This document shows positions 16,763-25,148 of a stretch of 55,523 nucleotides of DNA, piece by piece; within the stretch, counting starts at the first letter, position 1; every line of letters begins with the position of its first letter. The DNA is taken from contig JACMQI010000039.1 in assembly GCA_014377045.1 (NCBI GenBank), positions 1 to 55,523 on the forward strand. Direction: 5' to 3'. The stretch is from a candidate division SR1 bacterium. GTDB taxonomy: Bacteria > Patescibacteriota > JACMRA01. The translations under genes and the position numbers were made by a program. Under the pieces are notes generated by a model. It made no database searches. It worked only from the letters and a program-made list of their open reading frames with translations, and was not told the origin of the DNA.

Positions 16763-17878
16763 ATGAAAGATGAAACAAATTTAAATCCACAACCGCAAGC
16801 TCCTGGAACAACTTTTAATCCTGAGAACACTCAAGCACAGCCTGTACAAAACACTAGTTTTCCTGATGCGTCTCAAGATTTTAGTTATTTTGATCCTTCT
16901 CAAGCTCAAGAACCTCAAGCTCAGGCCCCAACATCTAACTATTATAATACAGGAGATTATTCTAATTATAACGGACAGCCTCAAGAAGCAGTAGCGCAGG
17001 ATTTTTATACACAGCCAGATAATACATTTCCAGATCCTAATATTGGTATTGCACCAACAACTAACCTAGAACCTGCAACTGAAACTGTACCAGAAACACA
17101 AAATACTTTCACTGAGCAAAAAACTGGCAATCGTAAACTATTGTTTATCGCTGTTGGTGCAGTCGTAGTATTACTTATAGCCGCAGGTTCTCTAGCTTAT
17201 CTAAACTACAACAATAAATCAATAAAAACTGATAAAGAAACAGCTCAAACAGCCACAACTATAACTACAACACCTGAAGAACCGATGAAAATTGATAATT
17301 CTATTACTGGTGGCGATACTACACCAGCTACAAAAGCAAAAAAGAACTCTGATACAAAAATAAGCTTAGATTGGAATAAAAAGTACTTTAGATCTCCCTC
17401 TATTGACGCTGATGGTAACTGTATAGTTCTTGAAACTTGCGGTTTAGATTCAGATAAAGACCGTGATGGCCTAACTACATTACAAGAATATCAATATGGA
17501 ACCGACCCACTTAATGAAGATACTGATGGTGATGGAATTGCTGATGGTGACGAAATATATATATATTATTCTGATCCAACAAATAAAGATACTGATACGG
17601 ATAGTTATAGCGATGGCGAAGAAATAGTCGCATGCTTCGATCCAAATATTGCATCAGTAGACAATTTTAGTACTTCCAGACTAACTACAATCGGAAATAA
17701 TGTTTCATTAAAAACTTTGCATGAGCCAACTATAAAAACTCTGAAAGCTAAAGGAGCGACTCAAGTTGATCTAAATAGCAAAGCTACAGTATCTGCCAAA
17801 TGTCTAAAACCTGCTTCTGACAGCATGTCATCTACTCAAACCAATGTAAAAGTAACAAATACTTCAACATTGAAATAG
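16763..17878 (+). CDS. membrane-anchored protein with thrombospondin type 3-like Ca-binding repeats
   Basis: 371 residues. The N-terminal 120 residues are low-complexity (Pro, Gln, Asn, Thr) and would be cytoplasmic; one TM segment follows at about 129-150 (LLFIAVGAVVVLLIAAGSLA). Outside the cell, residues about 210-285 carry DxDxDGxxxxxE repeats (DADGNC, DSDKDRDGLTTLQEYQYGTD, EDTDGDGIADGDEI, DTDTDSYSDGEE), the TSP type 3 pattern that binds calcium and stiffens surface proteins. The C-terminal 85 residues have no recognised motif. It has a strong promoter and its own terminator. A related-looking Ca-binding exoprotein at 21.8-23.0 kb is decayed. Confidence 0.85.
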   Translation: MKDETNLNPQPQAPGTTFNPENTQAQPVQNTSFPDASQDFSYFDPSQAQEPQAQAPTSNYYNTGDYSNYNGQPQEAVAQDFYTQPDNTFPDPNIGIAPTTNLEPATETVPETQNTFTEQKTGNRKLLFIAVGAVVVLLIAAGSLAYLNYNNKSIKTDKETAQTATTITTTPEEPMKIDNSITGGDTTPATKAKKNSDTKISLDWNKKYFRSPSIDADGNCIVLETCGLDSDKDRDGLTTLQEYQYGTDPLNEDTDGDGIADGDEIYIYYSDPTNKDTDTDSYSDGEEIVACFDPNIASVDNFSTSRLTTIGNNVSLKTLHEPTIKTLKAKGATQVDLNSKATVSAKCLKPASDSMSSTQTNVKVTNTSTLK

Positions 17879-17904
17879 TTCAATAGATAAACGACCTTTA
17901 TTTT

Positions 17905-17930
17905 ACCGACCCTGACATAGGTCGGTTTTA
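17905..17930 (+). terminator. terminator of the Ca-binding protein gene
   Basis: ACCGACC (17905-17911) pairs with GGTCGGT (17920-17926) around an 8-nt loop, followed by TTTATTATT. It lies just before the converging proS stop codon. Confidence 0.8.
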
Positions 17931-17934
17931 TTAT

Positions 17935-19227
17935 TTATTCGATTATTTGAATAATATTAGAATCACCAGTATATCGATTTTTGAGTTCAACGCCACCTTG
18001 CTCTAAACTTCTCTTACTGACGATAATTTGCAATGGACATCCTATTAAATCAGCGTCTTTAAGCTTTTCTCCAAACCCTACACTTTCTCTGTCATCCCAT
18101 AATACTGTCTCTGGATTAGCCTCAAAAAGATCCTCAGCTTCAGACTCTCCTTGGTATATACTTTGAGCAATTTTTACAATTTGGTTATTTATCTTCTGAT
18201 CATCTTTATGATTTACATTAGTTATCATTTGATATTTAAATGGTGCTACACTTTCTGGCCATTTTAGACCGTTTTCATCACTATAGATCTCAGCTATAAC
18301 TGCCATGCAACGCGAGGTACCGATACCGTGGCAACCCATCCAAGGTAATTCTTTTTTATTATTTTTATCTGTATAACTAGTATCAAAAGCTTTGACCCAC
18401 TTTTGACCTAAATCAAAGATATTTCCGACCTCCGCACTTTTAGCTTCTTGAATATCCACAGGAATTTCCTTACCGCTGGCTTTGATATCTTCAAAAACCT
18501 CTATATTACATGCAAAATTAGTAGTTTCTGAGTATTTAATAAGATCTTCACCAGCATCACATATAACCTGAAACTCTCGACTAAGCTTATCACTAAAATT
18601 GCCTCCAGACGCGTCAACTATATATACTTTTAGACCCATTTGATTATATATGGTTATATAAGTTTGTGTTATGTATTCAAAATATGCCTCCTGAGATTCT
18701 TTTGTTTTGTGAAAATCATACATATCTTTCATCCTAAATTCACGCCCTCTAAGTAGTCCAGATTTAGCTCGTAACTCATCACGATATTTAGTTTGGATTT
18801 GGTATACGGCTAATGGCATCACACCATTCTCTTCGTCAAAATCAGGTAAATCTTTGTAACTACTAATATACTGTTTAATAAGCGGACTTATCTGCTCTTC
18901 ATGTGTAGGAGCGAGAGCGTATTCAGTATTTGTTTGACTTGATAGCTTAAATAAAACATCCACGGTATTCCATCTACCTGTTTTATCCCAATTTGCTTTT
19001 GGTTGAATTCCATTCATAAGTATCTCCTGACCTCCAATTTGATTTAAATTTTCTCGTACGATATTTTCGATATTATTTAAAACTCTGAGTCCTAATGGTA
19101 AAAAAGCATAGACACCCGCCATAGTTTTATGTATGTATCCTGCTTGAATAAGTAATTGAGCATTTTTAGAAGTCTCGTCTGAAGATACTTCTTTGGTTGT
19201 TTTGGTGAAAAGTTTACTATATAGCAT
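17935..19227 (-). CDS. proS: prolyl-tRNA synthetase, short form without INS editing domain
   Basis: Class II aminoacyl-tRNA synthetase charging tRNA-Pro. Motif 1 region (AGVYAFLPLGLRVLNNIENI), motif 2 (LRGREFRMKDMYDFH) and motif 3 (GCHGIGTSRCMAVIAE) are clear, followed by an anticodon-binding domain (from about 345). At 430 residues it lacks the roughly 180-residue INS editing domain between motifs 2 and 3 found in the 570-residue bacterial form, as in mitochondrial and alphaproteobacterial-type ProS. Charging errors with alanine would then need a separate editor, none of which is visible here. Confidence 0.95.
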   Translation of the reverse strand: MLYSKLFTKTTKEVSSDETSKNAQLLIQAGYIHKTMAGVYAFLPLGLRVLNNIENIVRENLNQIGGQEILMNGIQPKANWDKTGRWNTVDVLFKLSSQTNTEYALAPTHEEQISPLIKQYISSYKDLPDFDEENGVMPLAVYQIQTKYRDELRAKSGLLRGREFRMKDMYDFHKTKESQEAYFEYITQTYITIYNQMGLKVYIVDASGGNFSDKLSREFQVICDAGEDLIKYSETTNFACNIEVFEDIKASGKEIPVDIQEAKSAEVGNIFDLGQKWVKAFDTSYTDKNNKKELPWMGCHGIGTSRCMAVIAEIYSDENGLKWPESVAPFKYQMITNVNHKDDQKINNQIVKIAQSIYQGESEAEDLFEANPETVLWDDRESVGFGEKLKDADLIGCPLQIIVSKRSLEQGGVELKNRYTGDSNIIQIIE

Positions 19228-19333
19228 ATATTAACTATATAAAAAGATAATTTAATATTTGACAAGTACGAAATAAAAAAATATTTTTGCTATAAAAGCG
19301 ATGTAACAAAAAATATTATTCTTTTCTCTAATA

Positions 19334-19363
19334 TTGACATTTTTTAGCTTTTCAAAGAGTATT
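19334..19363 (+). promoter_or_regulatory. promoter of dnaX (leaderless type)
   Basis: TTGACA (19334-19339), 18 bp, AGTATT (19358-19363), then 8 nt to the ATG at 19372. Confidence 0.6.
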
Positions 19364-19371
19364 TTAGCATT

Positions 19372-21021
19372 ATGGCATGGTACAATACCTATCGACCCCA
19401 GACTTTTGAGGATGTGATCGGACAAACACTTGTAAAATCTGTTCTCCAAAATTCATTAATAAGAAATAAGATTAAGCACGCATATCTTCTAAACGGACCA
19501 AAAGGAGTTGGTAAAACCACAATAGCGCGTATTTTTGCTAACAAGCTTAATGATATAGCAACTAAGCCTGAATCTAGGATAGATATAATCGAAATGGATG
19601 CTGCAAGCAATACTGGTATTGATGACATCCGCCAGCTTATCGAGTCTGCTAAAATCCCACCAATCTCAGGTAAATTTAAAATTTTTATCATTGATGAGGT
19701 GCATATGCTTAGCAAGAGTGCTATGAATGCGCTGCTTAAAATTCTTGAAGAACCACCTACCTATATCGTTTTTTTACTTGCAACAACCAATCCAGAAAAG
19801 CTTATTCCTACAGTTTTATCCCGTCTTACAAAACTCAACCTCTCAGCTCATACCGAACAAGATATTATATCTCGCCTTAAATTCATAGCTGAGCAAGAGA
19901 AGCTAAATATTGATGAAGCCTCTCTTAAAATTATTGCTAAAAGAAGTACTGGAAGCCAGCGAGATGCTATCAATCTCATGGAAACCTTGTCAGCATATGA
20001 GCTAGATACATATAACAAGAATAACACTGCCGAGCTTTTAGGATTACTACCAGAAGAACTATTAAATGAAATTTCAAAAAAAATAATTCAAAAAAAATTT
20101 GATACTAATCTAATCAGTTTACTTGAAAAAACAGGTATGGATGGTGAGTCTGTTTTGATTCAATTATTAGAATATCTACTAGATAAAAGCTTTACCGGTG
20201 ACGAAACTTTTGACGCACTTGTTCCGCCAATTGCAAGCTTGCTTGAATCAAAACTACCGATTACCTCTGTTTCAGCAGTTTTGGCTCTATTACAAATTAC
20301 CATGAAAAATATCAATAGCCAAAGTGTTAGTAAGTTTTCAATACAAAATGATAGATCTCAACAACCATTTGATCAACCGCAGCCTATCAAAGAAATAAAA
20401 CTACCGGAAATATCCCAACCTGAAGAAGTAGTAACTAAAGTTGAAAAATCAGTAAAAAATATAACTTTTGCCCAAGAATTTCACTCGACAACCGAGAGTA
20501 TAGCAAAAATTATTTTAGAACTATCTAAAGAAACTTCTTCACCACCTATATTTAAAATGCTTGCTCCTGATTTGATAATAGAAAAAGTAGAAAATAACAT
20601 CATAACTTTTAGTGTAACCAATGGTATCTTTGTTGCACAATTGGGATCGGAAAAACTCCAACAATGGCTAAAAGATAATCTAAATCAACGATTGGGAGGT
20701 AGTTGTACTATCAAAGTCGAGCAACGCAAATCAAATGCTATAAAACCGCAAGTTTTTGAGTCAGAAGAAATCATAAAAGTGGAAAAAATGCAAAAAAATG
20801 AATTTAAAAATGAGGCTGTTTACACTGTAAAATTAATTGAAAAAACGATAGAAAAACCTAGTAAAGATGATATTTTCTACAAAGTTTATGACAGTCTTCC
20901 AGAGGAAATTAAAAACTCTAAAGTTCCTATTTATTTAGGTGAAATTCCAGATCCTACTGAAAAAGGCGGTAAAGAAGAAAACTGGGATAGTCATGTCGAC
21001 GATATGTTTGAGTTTGAATAG
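19372..21021 (+). CDS. dnaX: DNA polymerase III subunit gamma/tau
   Basis: Clamp-loader ATPase of the replisome. It opens with MAWYNTYRPQTFEDVIGQ, followed by Walker A NGPKGVGKTT (41-50), IDIIEMDAASNTGIDDIRQL, Walker B IIDEVHM and the sensor region LLATTNPEKLIPTVLSRLTK. The zinc module normally between Walker A and IDAASN (four cysteines over about 25 residues) is missing: ANKLNDIATKPESRIDII runs straight through with no Cys. SRL replaces the usual SRC motif. The C-terminal half (about 330-549) is tau-like linker with a fold ending in short acidic segments. No slippery heptamer was obvious, so tau/gamma frameshifting is not supported. It converges with the DnaJ-domain gene, two bases apart. 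Confidence 0.95.
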   Translation: MAWYNTYRPQTFEDVIGQTLVKSVLQNSLIRNKIKHAYLLNGPKGVGKTTIARIFANKLNDIATKPESRIDIIEMDAASNTGIDDIRQLIESAKIPPISGKFKIFIIDEVHMLSKSAMNALLKILEEPPTYIVFLLATTNPEKLIPTVLSRLTKLNLSAHTEQDIISRLKFIAEQEKLNIDEASLKIIAKRSTGSQRDAINLMETLSAYELDTYNKNNTAELLGLLPEELLNEISKKIIQKKFDTNLISLLEKTGMDGESVLIQLLEYLLDKSFTGDETFDALVPPIASLLESKLPITSVSAVLALLQITMKNINSQSVSKFSIQNDRSQQPFDQPQPIKEIKLPEISQPEEVVTKVEKSVKNITFAQEFHSTTESIAKIILELSKETSSPPIFKMLAPDLIIEKVENNIITFSVTNGIFVAQLGSEKLQQWLKDNLNQRLGGSCTIKVEQRKSNAIKPQVFESEEIIKVEKMQKNEFKNEAVYTVKLIEKTIEKPSKDDIFYKVYDSLPEEIKNSKVPIYLGEIPDPTEKGGKEENWDSHVDDMFEFE

Positions 21022-21022
21022 A

Positions 21023-21661
21023 TCAAACAGTATTGATAATATCTACTATTTGATTTACAAGTCCGCGATATAGTAGAAGTAAGTTATCGATATATTCACT
21101 ATCTTGTTTTTGCTTAATATTATTATATTCATCTATCAATGCATTATACTGATAATTGTAATCCCCTTCACTCATAGTTCTGATACCCAGTGGCTGTTTC
21201 CACCAACTACTATTGTATTGTTTCTTTAGCTTATCTAGCTCCTCATCCAGCACAGATCTAAGTCTATCATCTTGATTTTTTCCGAATTCTATACCAGACT
21301 GCAAATTACCTTGAAAACTAGAAATTAGATTGATCTGGCTACTTATCATATTTTCGTATTCATGTATTTTTGTTTGGGAGTTAACAAACGCTTTCTTATA
21401 TTTGTTAAGATCTTTCAGTATATCATCAAACTCTGTTTTTTCTTTACCTCCAAGATTTTCTTCTATTCCTGGGTTAGCTAAGTAATCTTGCAAAAAGGTG
21501 TATGCTTCTCGAAGCTTGATAAACTCATCACTACTACCGCCTTTATCTGGATGATACATTTGAGCTAAATGATGATAACGCTTCTTCAAATCATCAAGGG
21601 TAACCCCTTTAATATTTTGTAATCCAAACCAGCGTAATGCAACCTCCGACTTCATATTCAT
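21023..21661 (-). CDS. J-domain protein (DnaJ-like co-chaperone)
   Basis: 212 residues from the ATG at 21661 (MNMKSEVALRWFGL). The frame is open six codons higher, but that region overlaps the -10 box. Residues about 5-65 are a J domain with the HPD motif in MYHPDKGGSSDEF. The rest is a long helical, probably coiled-coil region with no Gly/Phe region, zinc-finger or client-binding domain, so this is not the main DnaJ but a specialised J protein that would stimulate a DnaK. The promoter carries a CIRCE-like inverted repeat, suggesting control by the HrcA encoded at 9.1 kb. Confidence 0.85.
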   Translation of the reverse strand: MNMKSEVALRWFGLQNIKGVTLDDLKKRYHHLAQMYHPDKGGSSDEFIKLREAYTFLQDYLANPGIEENLGGKEKTEFDDILKDLNKYKKAFVNSQTKIHEYENMISSQINLISSFQGNLQSGIEFGKNQDDRLRSVLDEELDKLKKQYNSSWWKQPLGIRTMSEGDYNYQYNALIDEYNNIKQKQDSEYIDNLLLLYRGLVNQIVDIINTV

Positions 21662-21667
21662 AATAGT

Positions 21668-21698
21668 AAAATAGCACAAAAAAAAGGTTTGTGCAAGC
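21668..21698 (-). promoter_or_regulatory. promoter with CIRCE-like operator at the J-domain gene
   Basis: TTGCAC (21691-21696), 17 bp, TATTTT (21668-21673), 6 nt to the ATG. On the plus strand TAGCAC (21672-21677) and GTGC (21691-21694) are separated so that GCAC and GTGC lie 13 bp apart, exactly as in the consensus CIRCE (TTAGCACTC-N9-GAGTGCTAA). About 11 of the 18 arm positions match. A repressor bound here would cover both -35 and -10. Confidence 0.5.
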
Positions 21699-21771
21699 TA
21701 TTTTTGAAAGGCTTTTATTTAAAATTTTACTTAATTGAAATTCTTTAAATTTACTTATTACCTCCAGTCCT

Positions 21772-23008
21772 TTAAGTTTTTTTATTGCTTGTATTAATCG
21801 GACTAGTGATCGTAATACTTGTATTATTGTCCGAAATATTTCCAATATTAGTGCTGTTATTTAATCCTTCTTGTTTTGGAATTTGTGATTCAGGAGTGTC
21901 AAGCTTTGCTAGACTAGTAATATCAACAATTATACTATTGACTATCCCATCTTAATCTAGATGACCTCCATCTGAGATTTGGTATGATACGATTAGTGTT
22001 GCTACTCCATCCAAATATATTAGTACTTTTGTAGCAGACTCTAAATTAGAATAAATCCCATTCATAAGTTTTTTACAAAAAGACCTTGCGAATGAATAGT
22101 ATTGCCAAAATATACTTCTACTGCACAACTAGAACTTGGTTCCACAAAATTTAGTGTATATTCTATAAGGCCTTTTGGATACTTATAAAGATTATCTTGA
22201 TTTGCAGGAGAATTCTAGATTATTTTTAAATTTTCGCTCATCACGACAATCAGTCCTTATATTACCTTTACTATATTCAAAATTTCCAGAAATACCTACG
22301 AAATCACCGTGTAACTTTTTTTTACCAAACACATACGAATTATTAAAATCTCTATTATTCGGCCCAGCTACTTCGATTTCATTACTTATATCATCCTCAT
22401 CTATATCAAGATTTATAGCATCATAGTATGGTAAAATATTTTTTTAATCTAAAAAGCTATTCTTATTTGTGTTTCTTCTATCATCTGTTTAATTTGAAAT
22501 AGAAGTTACTGAAAAGCCGTAGTCAAAAAAATAAATTATTTTCACATAATCAGAAGTGCTACCGCTGCCTGTATCCTTAAAGCTTAATTTATCTGTAGTA
22601 CTTGTACCATTTATGCCTTCGATATAGTCTGGAACTAAATCACCATAAGAGTCTTTGTAACTTTTGCTATCGTTAGGAATAGAATTGTCTTCAATTCCTA
22701 CTTCATCTAGAACTCTGTCTCCGTGACTATTTAGGCTTAAAGTGTACTTTTACTTATTGTAGGAGCATTTGTATAATTATATATATTATTCGAGGTCTCA
22801 TTTGATGAGATGAGCTCTGATTTTCATTCATATTGACTCGCAATGTTTAGTTTTCAATTTGTACTTATGGTTAGATTATAATAGAAAGCGAAGTTACTAC
22901 AATTGTTATTGTGATTTTTGTAAAAGCAAAAACACCAATATTAAGCTAAAAACGAATAAAGTAAAAAAGTTTTTTGAAAAAGTTCAAAAATAAAGAATAA
23001 TCTTGCAT
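21772..23008 (-). pseudogene. secreted Ca-binding exoprotein with anchor domain, decayed
   Basis: From an ATG at 23008 (MQDYSLFLNFFKKLFYFIRF) a hydrophobic signal region is cut by TAG and shifts. Then come YTLSLNSHGDRVLDEVGIED, DSYGDLVPDYIEGINGTST (a degenerate TSP type 3 repeat), DTGSGSTSDYVKI, EDDISNEIEVAGPNNRDF, and YPKGLIEYTLNFVEPSSSCA, which looks like the anchor domain often found at the end of such proteins, ending DGGHLD-stop-DGIVNSIIVDITSL and a Thr/Asn-rich tail to a TAA at 21772. At least four frameshifts and four stops break it. The intact ancestor had about 400 residues. Confidence 0.7.
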
Positions 23009-23053
23009 ATTATTGATTATTTTTAAGCTTTGTCCATCTCACAAGTGATTGAT

Positions 23054-23081
23054 TTGACACTCTCTGCAATCTGTATAACAT
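23054..23081 (+). promoter_or_regulatory. promoter of the ABC exporter operon
   Basis: TTGACA (23054-23059), 16 bp, TAACAT (23076-23081), then 11 nt to the ATG at 23093. Confidence 0.6.
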
Positions 23082-23092
23082 TAGTGAGTATT

Positions 23093-24001
23093 ATGAATGC
23101 AATCGACATTAAAGGTCTTATCAAAACCTACAAAAATGGTGTGAAAGCACTAAATGGAATAAATCTTGAGGTTAAAGAGGGCGATTTTTTTGCCTTACTT
23201 GGTTCAAATGGAGCAGGAAAAACTACCATTATAAGTATATTGACAAGTATCGTGACTAAAACTTCAGGAGAAGTTAAAGTGTTTGGTTATGATCTCGATA
23301 ATGAGACAAATCTAGTCAAACAATCTATTGGTGTAGTGCCTCAGGAATTCAACATCAGTATATTTGAGAAAGTGCAAGATATTGTAATTAATCAGGCTGG
23401 ATACTACGGTATGCCACTAAAAGAAGCTACGAAGCAAACAGAATTTATCTTAAAAAAACTAGATTTATGGGAAAAACGTGACCAAATTTCCAAAAATCTT
23501 TCTGGTGGTATGAAACGCAGGCTTATGATAGCCCGTGCTCTGGTACACAATCCCAGATTACTTATTTTAGATGAGCCAACTGCTGGAGTAGACGTAGAAT
23601 TGCGCTACGGAATGTGGCAATATTTAAATGAACTTAATGCTCAAGGTACCACTATTTTACTCACAACTCACTATCTTGAAGAAGTAGAACAGCTTTGCAA
23701 AAATGCTGCTATTATCAAACAGGGTGAAATTATCAAAAATGATTCAGTAAAAAACTTAGTAAATTCACTAGATTCTGAAACTTATATTGTAAATATAGAA
23801 AAAATGACAACACCACTGAAACTTATTGACGGCTTTACAGTTACTAACATTGGCGATGATAAACTTGAAATCGATATTAAAAAAGGTCAATATATGAACA
23901 GTCTTGTGAAACAATTAGATGCAAACGGAATACAAGTGATTAATATTCAGCCAAAAGAAAATCGACTAGAAAAACTCTTTTTAAATATACTTAGTAAATA
24001 A
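23093..24001 (+). CDS. ABC-2 type exporter, ATP-binding protein
   Basis: 302 residues from the ATG at 23093 (MNAIDIKGLIKTYKNG); the upstream in-frame codons overlap the promoter. Walker A LLGSNGAGKTT, Q-loop VPQEFN, signature LSGGMKRRLMIARAL, Walker B LLILDEPTAGVD and H-loop TTHYLEE are all present, so it is an active ATPase. It resembles DrrA/CcmA-type subunits that energise export of drugs, lipids or polysaccharide. The permease follows after 9 nt, forming a two-gene operon. Substrate unknown. Confidence 0.93.
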   Translation: MNAIDIKGLIKTYKNGVKALNGINLEVKEGDFFALLGSNGAGKTTIISILTSIVTKTSGEVKVFGYDLDNETNLVKQSIGVVPQEFNISIFEKVQDIVINQAGYYGMPLKEATKQTEFILKKLDLWEKRDQISKNLSGGMKRRLMIARALVHNPRLLILDEPTAGVDVELRYGMWQYLNELNAQGTTILLTTHYLEEVEQLCKNAAIIKQGEIIKNDSVKNLVNSLDSETYIVNIEKMTTPLKLIDGFTVTNIGDDKLEIDIKKGQYMNSLVKQLDANGIQVINIQPKENRLEKLFLNILSK

Positions 24002-24010
24002 ATCTTAAAT

Positions 24011-24787
24011 ATGTCTCCGTCCAAACTTTTCACAACATACAAAACTATAGTACGTAAAGAAATGATTCGTATTTTTAGAATATGGTCGCAAACTCTCTTA
24101 CCCCCTGTTATAACACAGTCCCTATATTTTCTAATATTTGGAGGATTCGTAGGTTCGCGCATATCAGGAGATTTCAACGGACAAAAATATATCGAATTTA
24201 TCGTTCCTGGTCTTGTTATGATGGCCGTGATTACTGCAAGCTTTTCAAATGTAGTAGGGTCATTTTTTGGTTCAAAATTTCAAAGAAATATTGAGGAGAT
24301 TCTTGTCTCACCTACTCCAAATTGGATCATTATTGCTGGATTTATAACTGGTGGTATTGTTCGTGGCCTTCTGGTGGGATTTATAGTATTTTTAGTTGGT
24401 TATGTTTTTACTGGGGTGACTATATTGCATCCACTTATTACTCTAATTTTTGTATTTTTAACTGCTGTAGTATTTTCTTTAGGTGGTCTTATCAATGCCA
24501 TTTTTGCTACTAAATTTGACGACATTTCTATTTTTCCTACCTTTGTCCTTACTCCCCTAACCTATTTGGGAGGGGTATTTTATAGTATTAATCAATTACC
24601 GCCAGCTTGGCAAAGTATTTCAAAAATAAATCCGATAGTCTATATGATTGATGGATTTCGATATGGCTTTAGTGGACGAAGTGACCTCAATGTAGGATAT
24701 AGCTTTGTCATGCTTATGCTATTTACAATTGGCTTTTGGTATATTGCTTGGTATCTACTAAAAAAAGGTATAGGACTTAAAAGTTAA
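24011..24787 (+). CDS. ABC-2 type exporter, permease
   Basis: 258 residues with six hydrophobic segments and the ABC-2 signature near the end of TM5 (LTPLTYLGGVFYSINQLPPAW, followed by INPIVYMIDGFRYGFSG). It resembles the DrrB/NodJ group. It forms the membrane channel for the ATPase encoded 9 nt upstream. No substrate-specific neighbour is seen. Confidence 0.9.
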   Translation: MSPSKLFTTYKTIVRKEMIRIFRIWSQTLLPPVITQSLYFLIFGGFVGSRISGDFNGQKYIEFIVPGLVMMAVITASFSNVVGSFFGSKFQRNIEEILVSPTPNWIIIAGFITGGIVRGLLVGFIVFLVGYVFTGVTILHPLITLIFVFLTAVVFSLGGLINAIFATKFDDISIFPTFVLTPLTYLGGVFYSINQLPPAWQSISKINPIVYMIDGFRYGFSGRSDLNVGYSFVMLMLFTIGFWYIAWYLLKKGIGLKS

Positions 24788-24859
24788 AGTTATTTGACTA
24801 AAGTTAAAATTAAAGTTTTGTTAAGGATAGTCACATTTTTGAATAGCAGGGCAAGTACC

Positions 24860-25087
24860 ATGACGCTTCGCAAACCAAATACAGACAAAAACAATGGAAG
24901 TCCTGATTATTATGACTACCCTGACTTAATTGGAATACCTGTGGACATAATCTCTAATGAATGTGGTTCGGCTCCACTGTTTCATTTTGATGATCCACTG
25001 AATCTTGCTGATTATAAAAAAATCGATAACTTATCTTTTAGAAAAAGAGAATCTGATCCATTCGATTTTAATGGATACTTCGTTTAA
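24860..25087 (+). CDS. small acidic protein, unknown
   Basis: 75 residues from the ATG at 24860 (MTLRKPNTDKNNG). Rich in Asp, Pro and Tyr, with no TM segment and no recognised motif. The frame is open further up to a TTG at 24794, but that TTG belongs to a TTGACT that may be the -35 box of its promoter. It is followed by a strong terminator. It is a weak gene candidate, as it could also be a remnant. Confidence 0.45.
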   Translation: MTLRKPNTDKNNGSPDYYDYPDLIGIPVDIISNECGSAPLFHFDDPLNLADYKKIDNLSFRKRESDPFDFNGYFV

Positions 25088-25110
25088 GTTTTTAATAGAA
25101 AAATGTGTTC

Positions 25111-25148
25111 GACCTAAATTATTTATTTATTATTTAGGTCTTTATTTT
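25111..25148 (+). terminator. bidirectional terminator
   Basis: GACCTAAAT (25111-25119) pairs with ATTTAGGTC (25132-25140), followed by TTTATTTTTT. It separates the converging genes at 24860 and 25149. Confidence 0.75.

Noticed and set aside
19389-19715. Minus-strand reading frame inside dnaX, and similar antisense frames in proS, recJ and clpP
   Set aside because: Shadows of conserved genes on the other strand without promoter or recognisable protein features.
22175-22426. Plus-strand 83-codon reading frame
   Set aside because: Antisense of the decayed Ca-binding exoprotein, whose minus-strand frames show clear TSP3 and anchor motifs.
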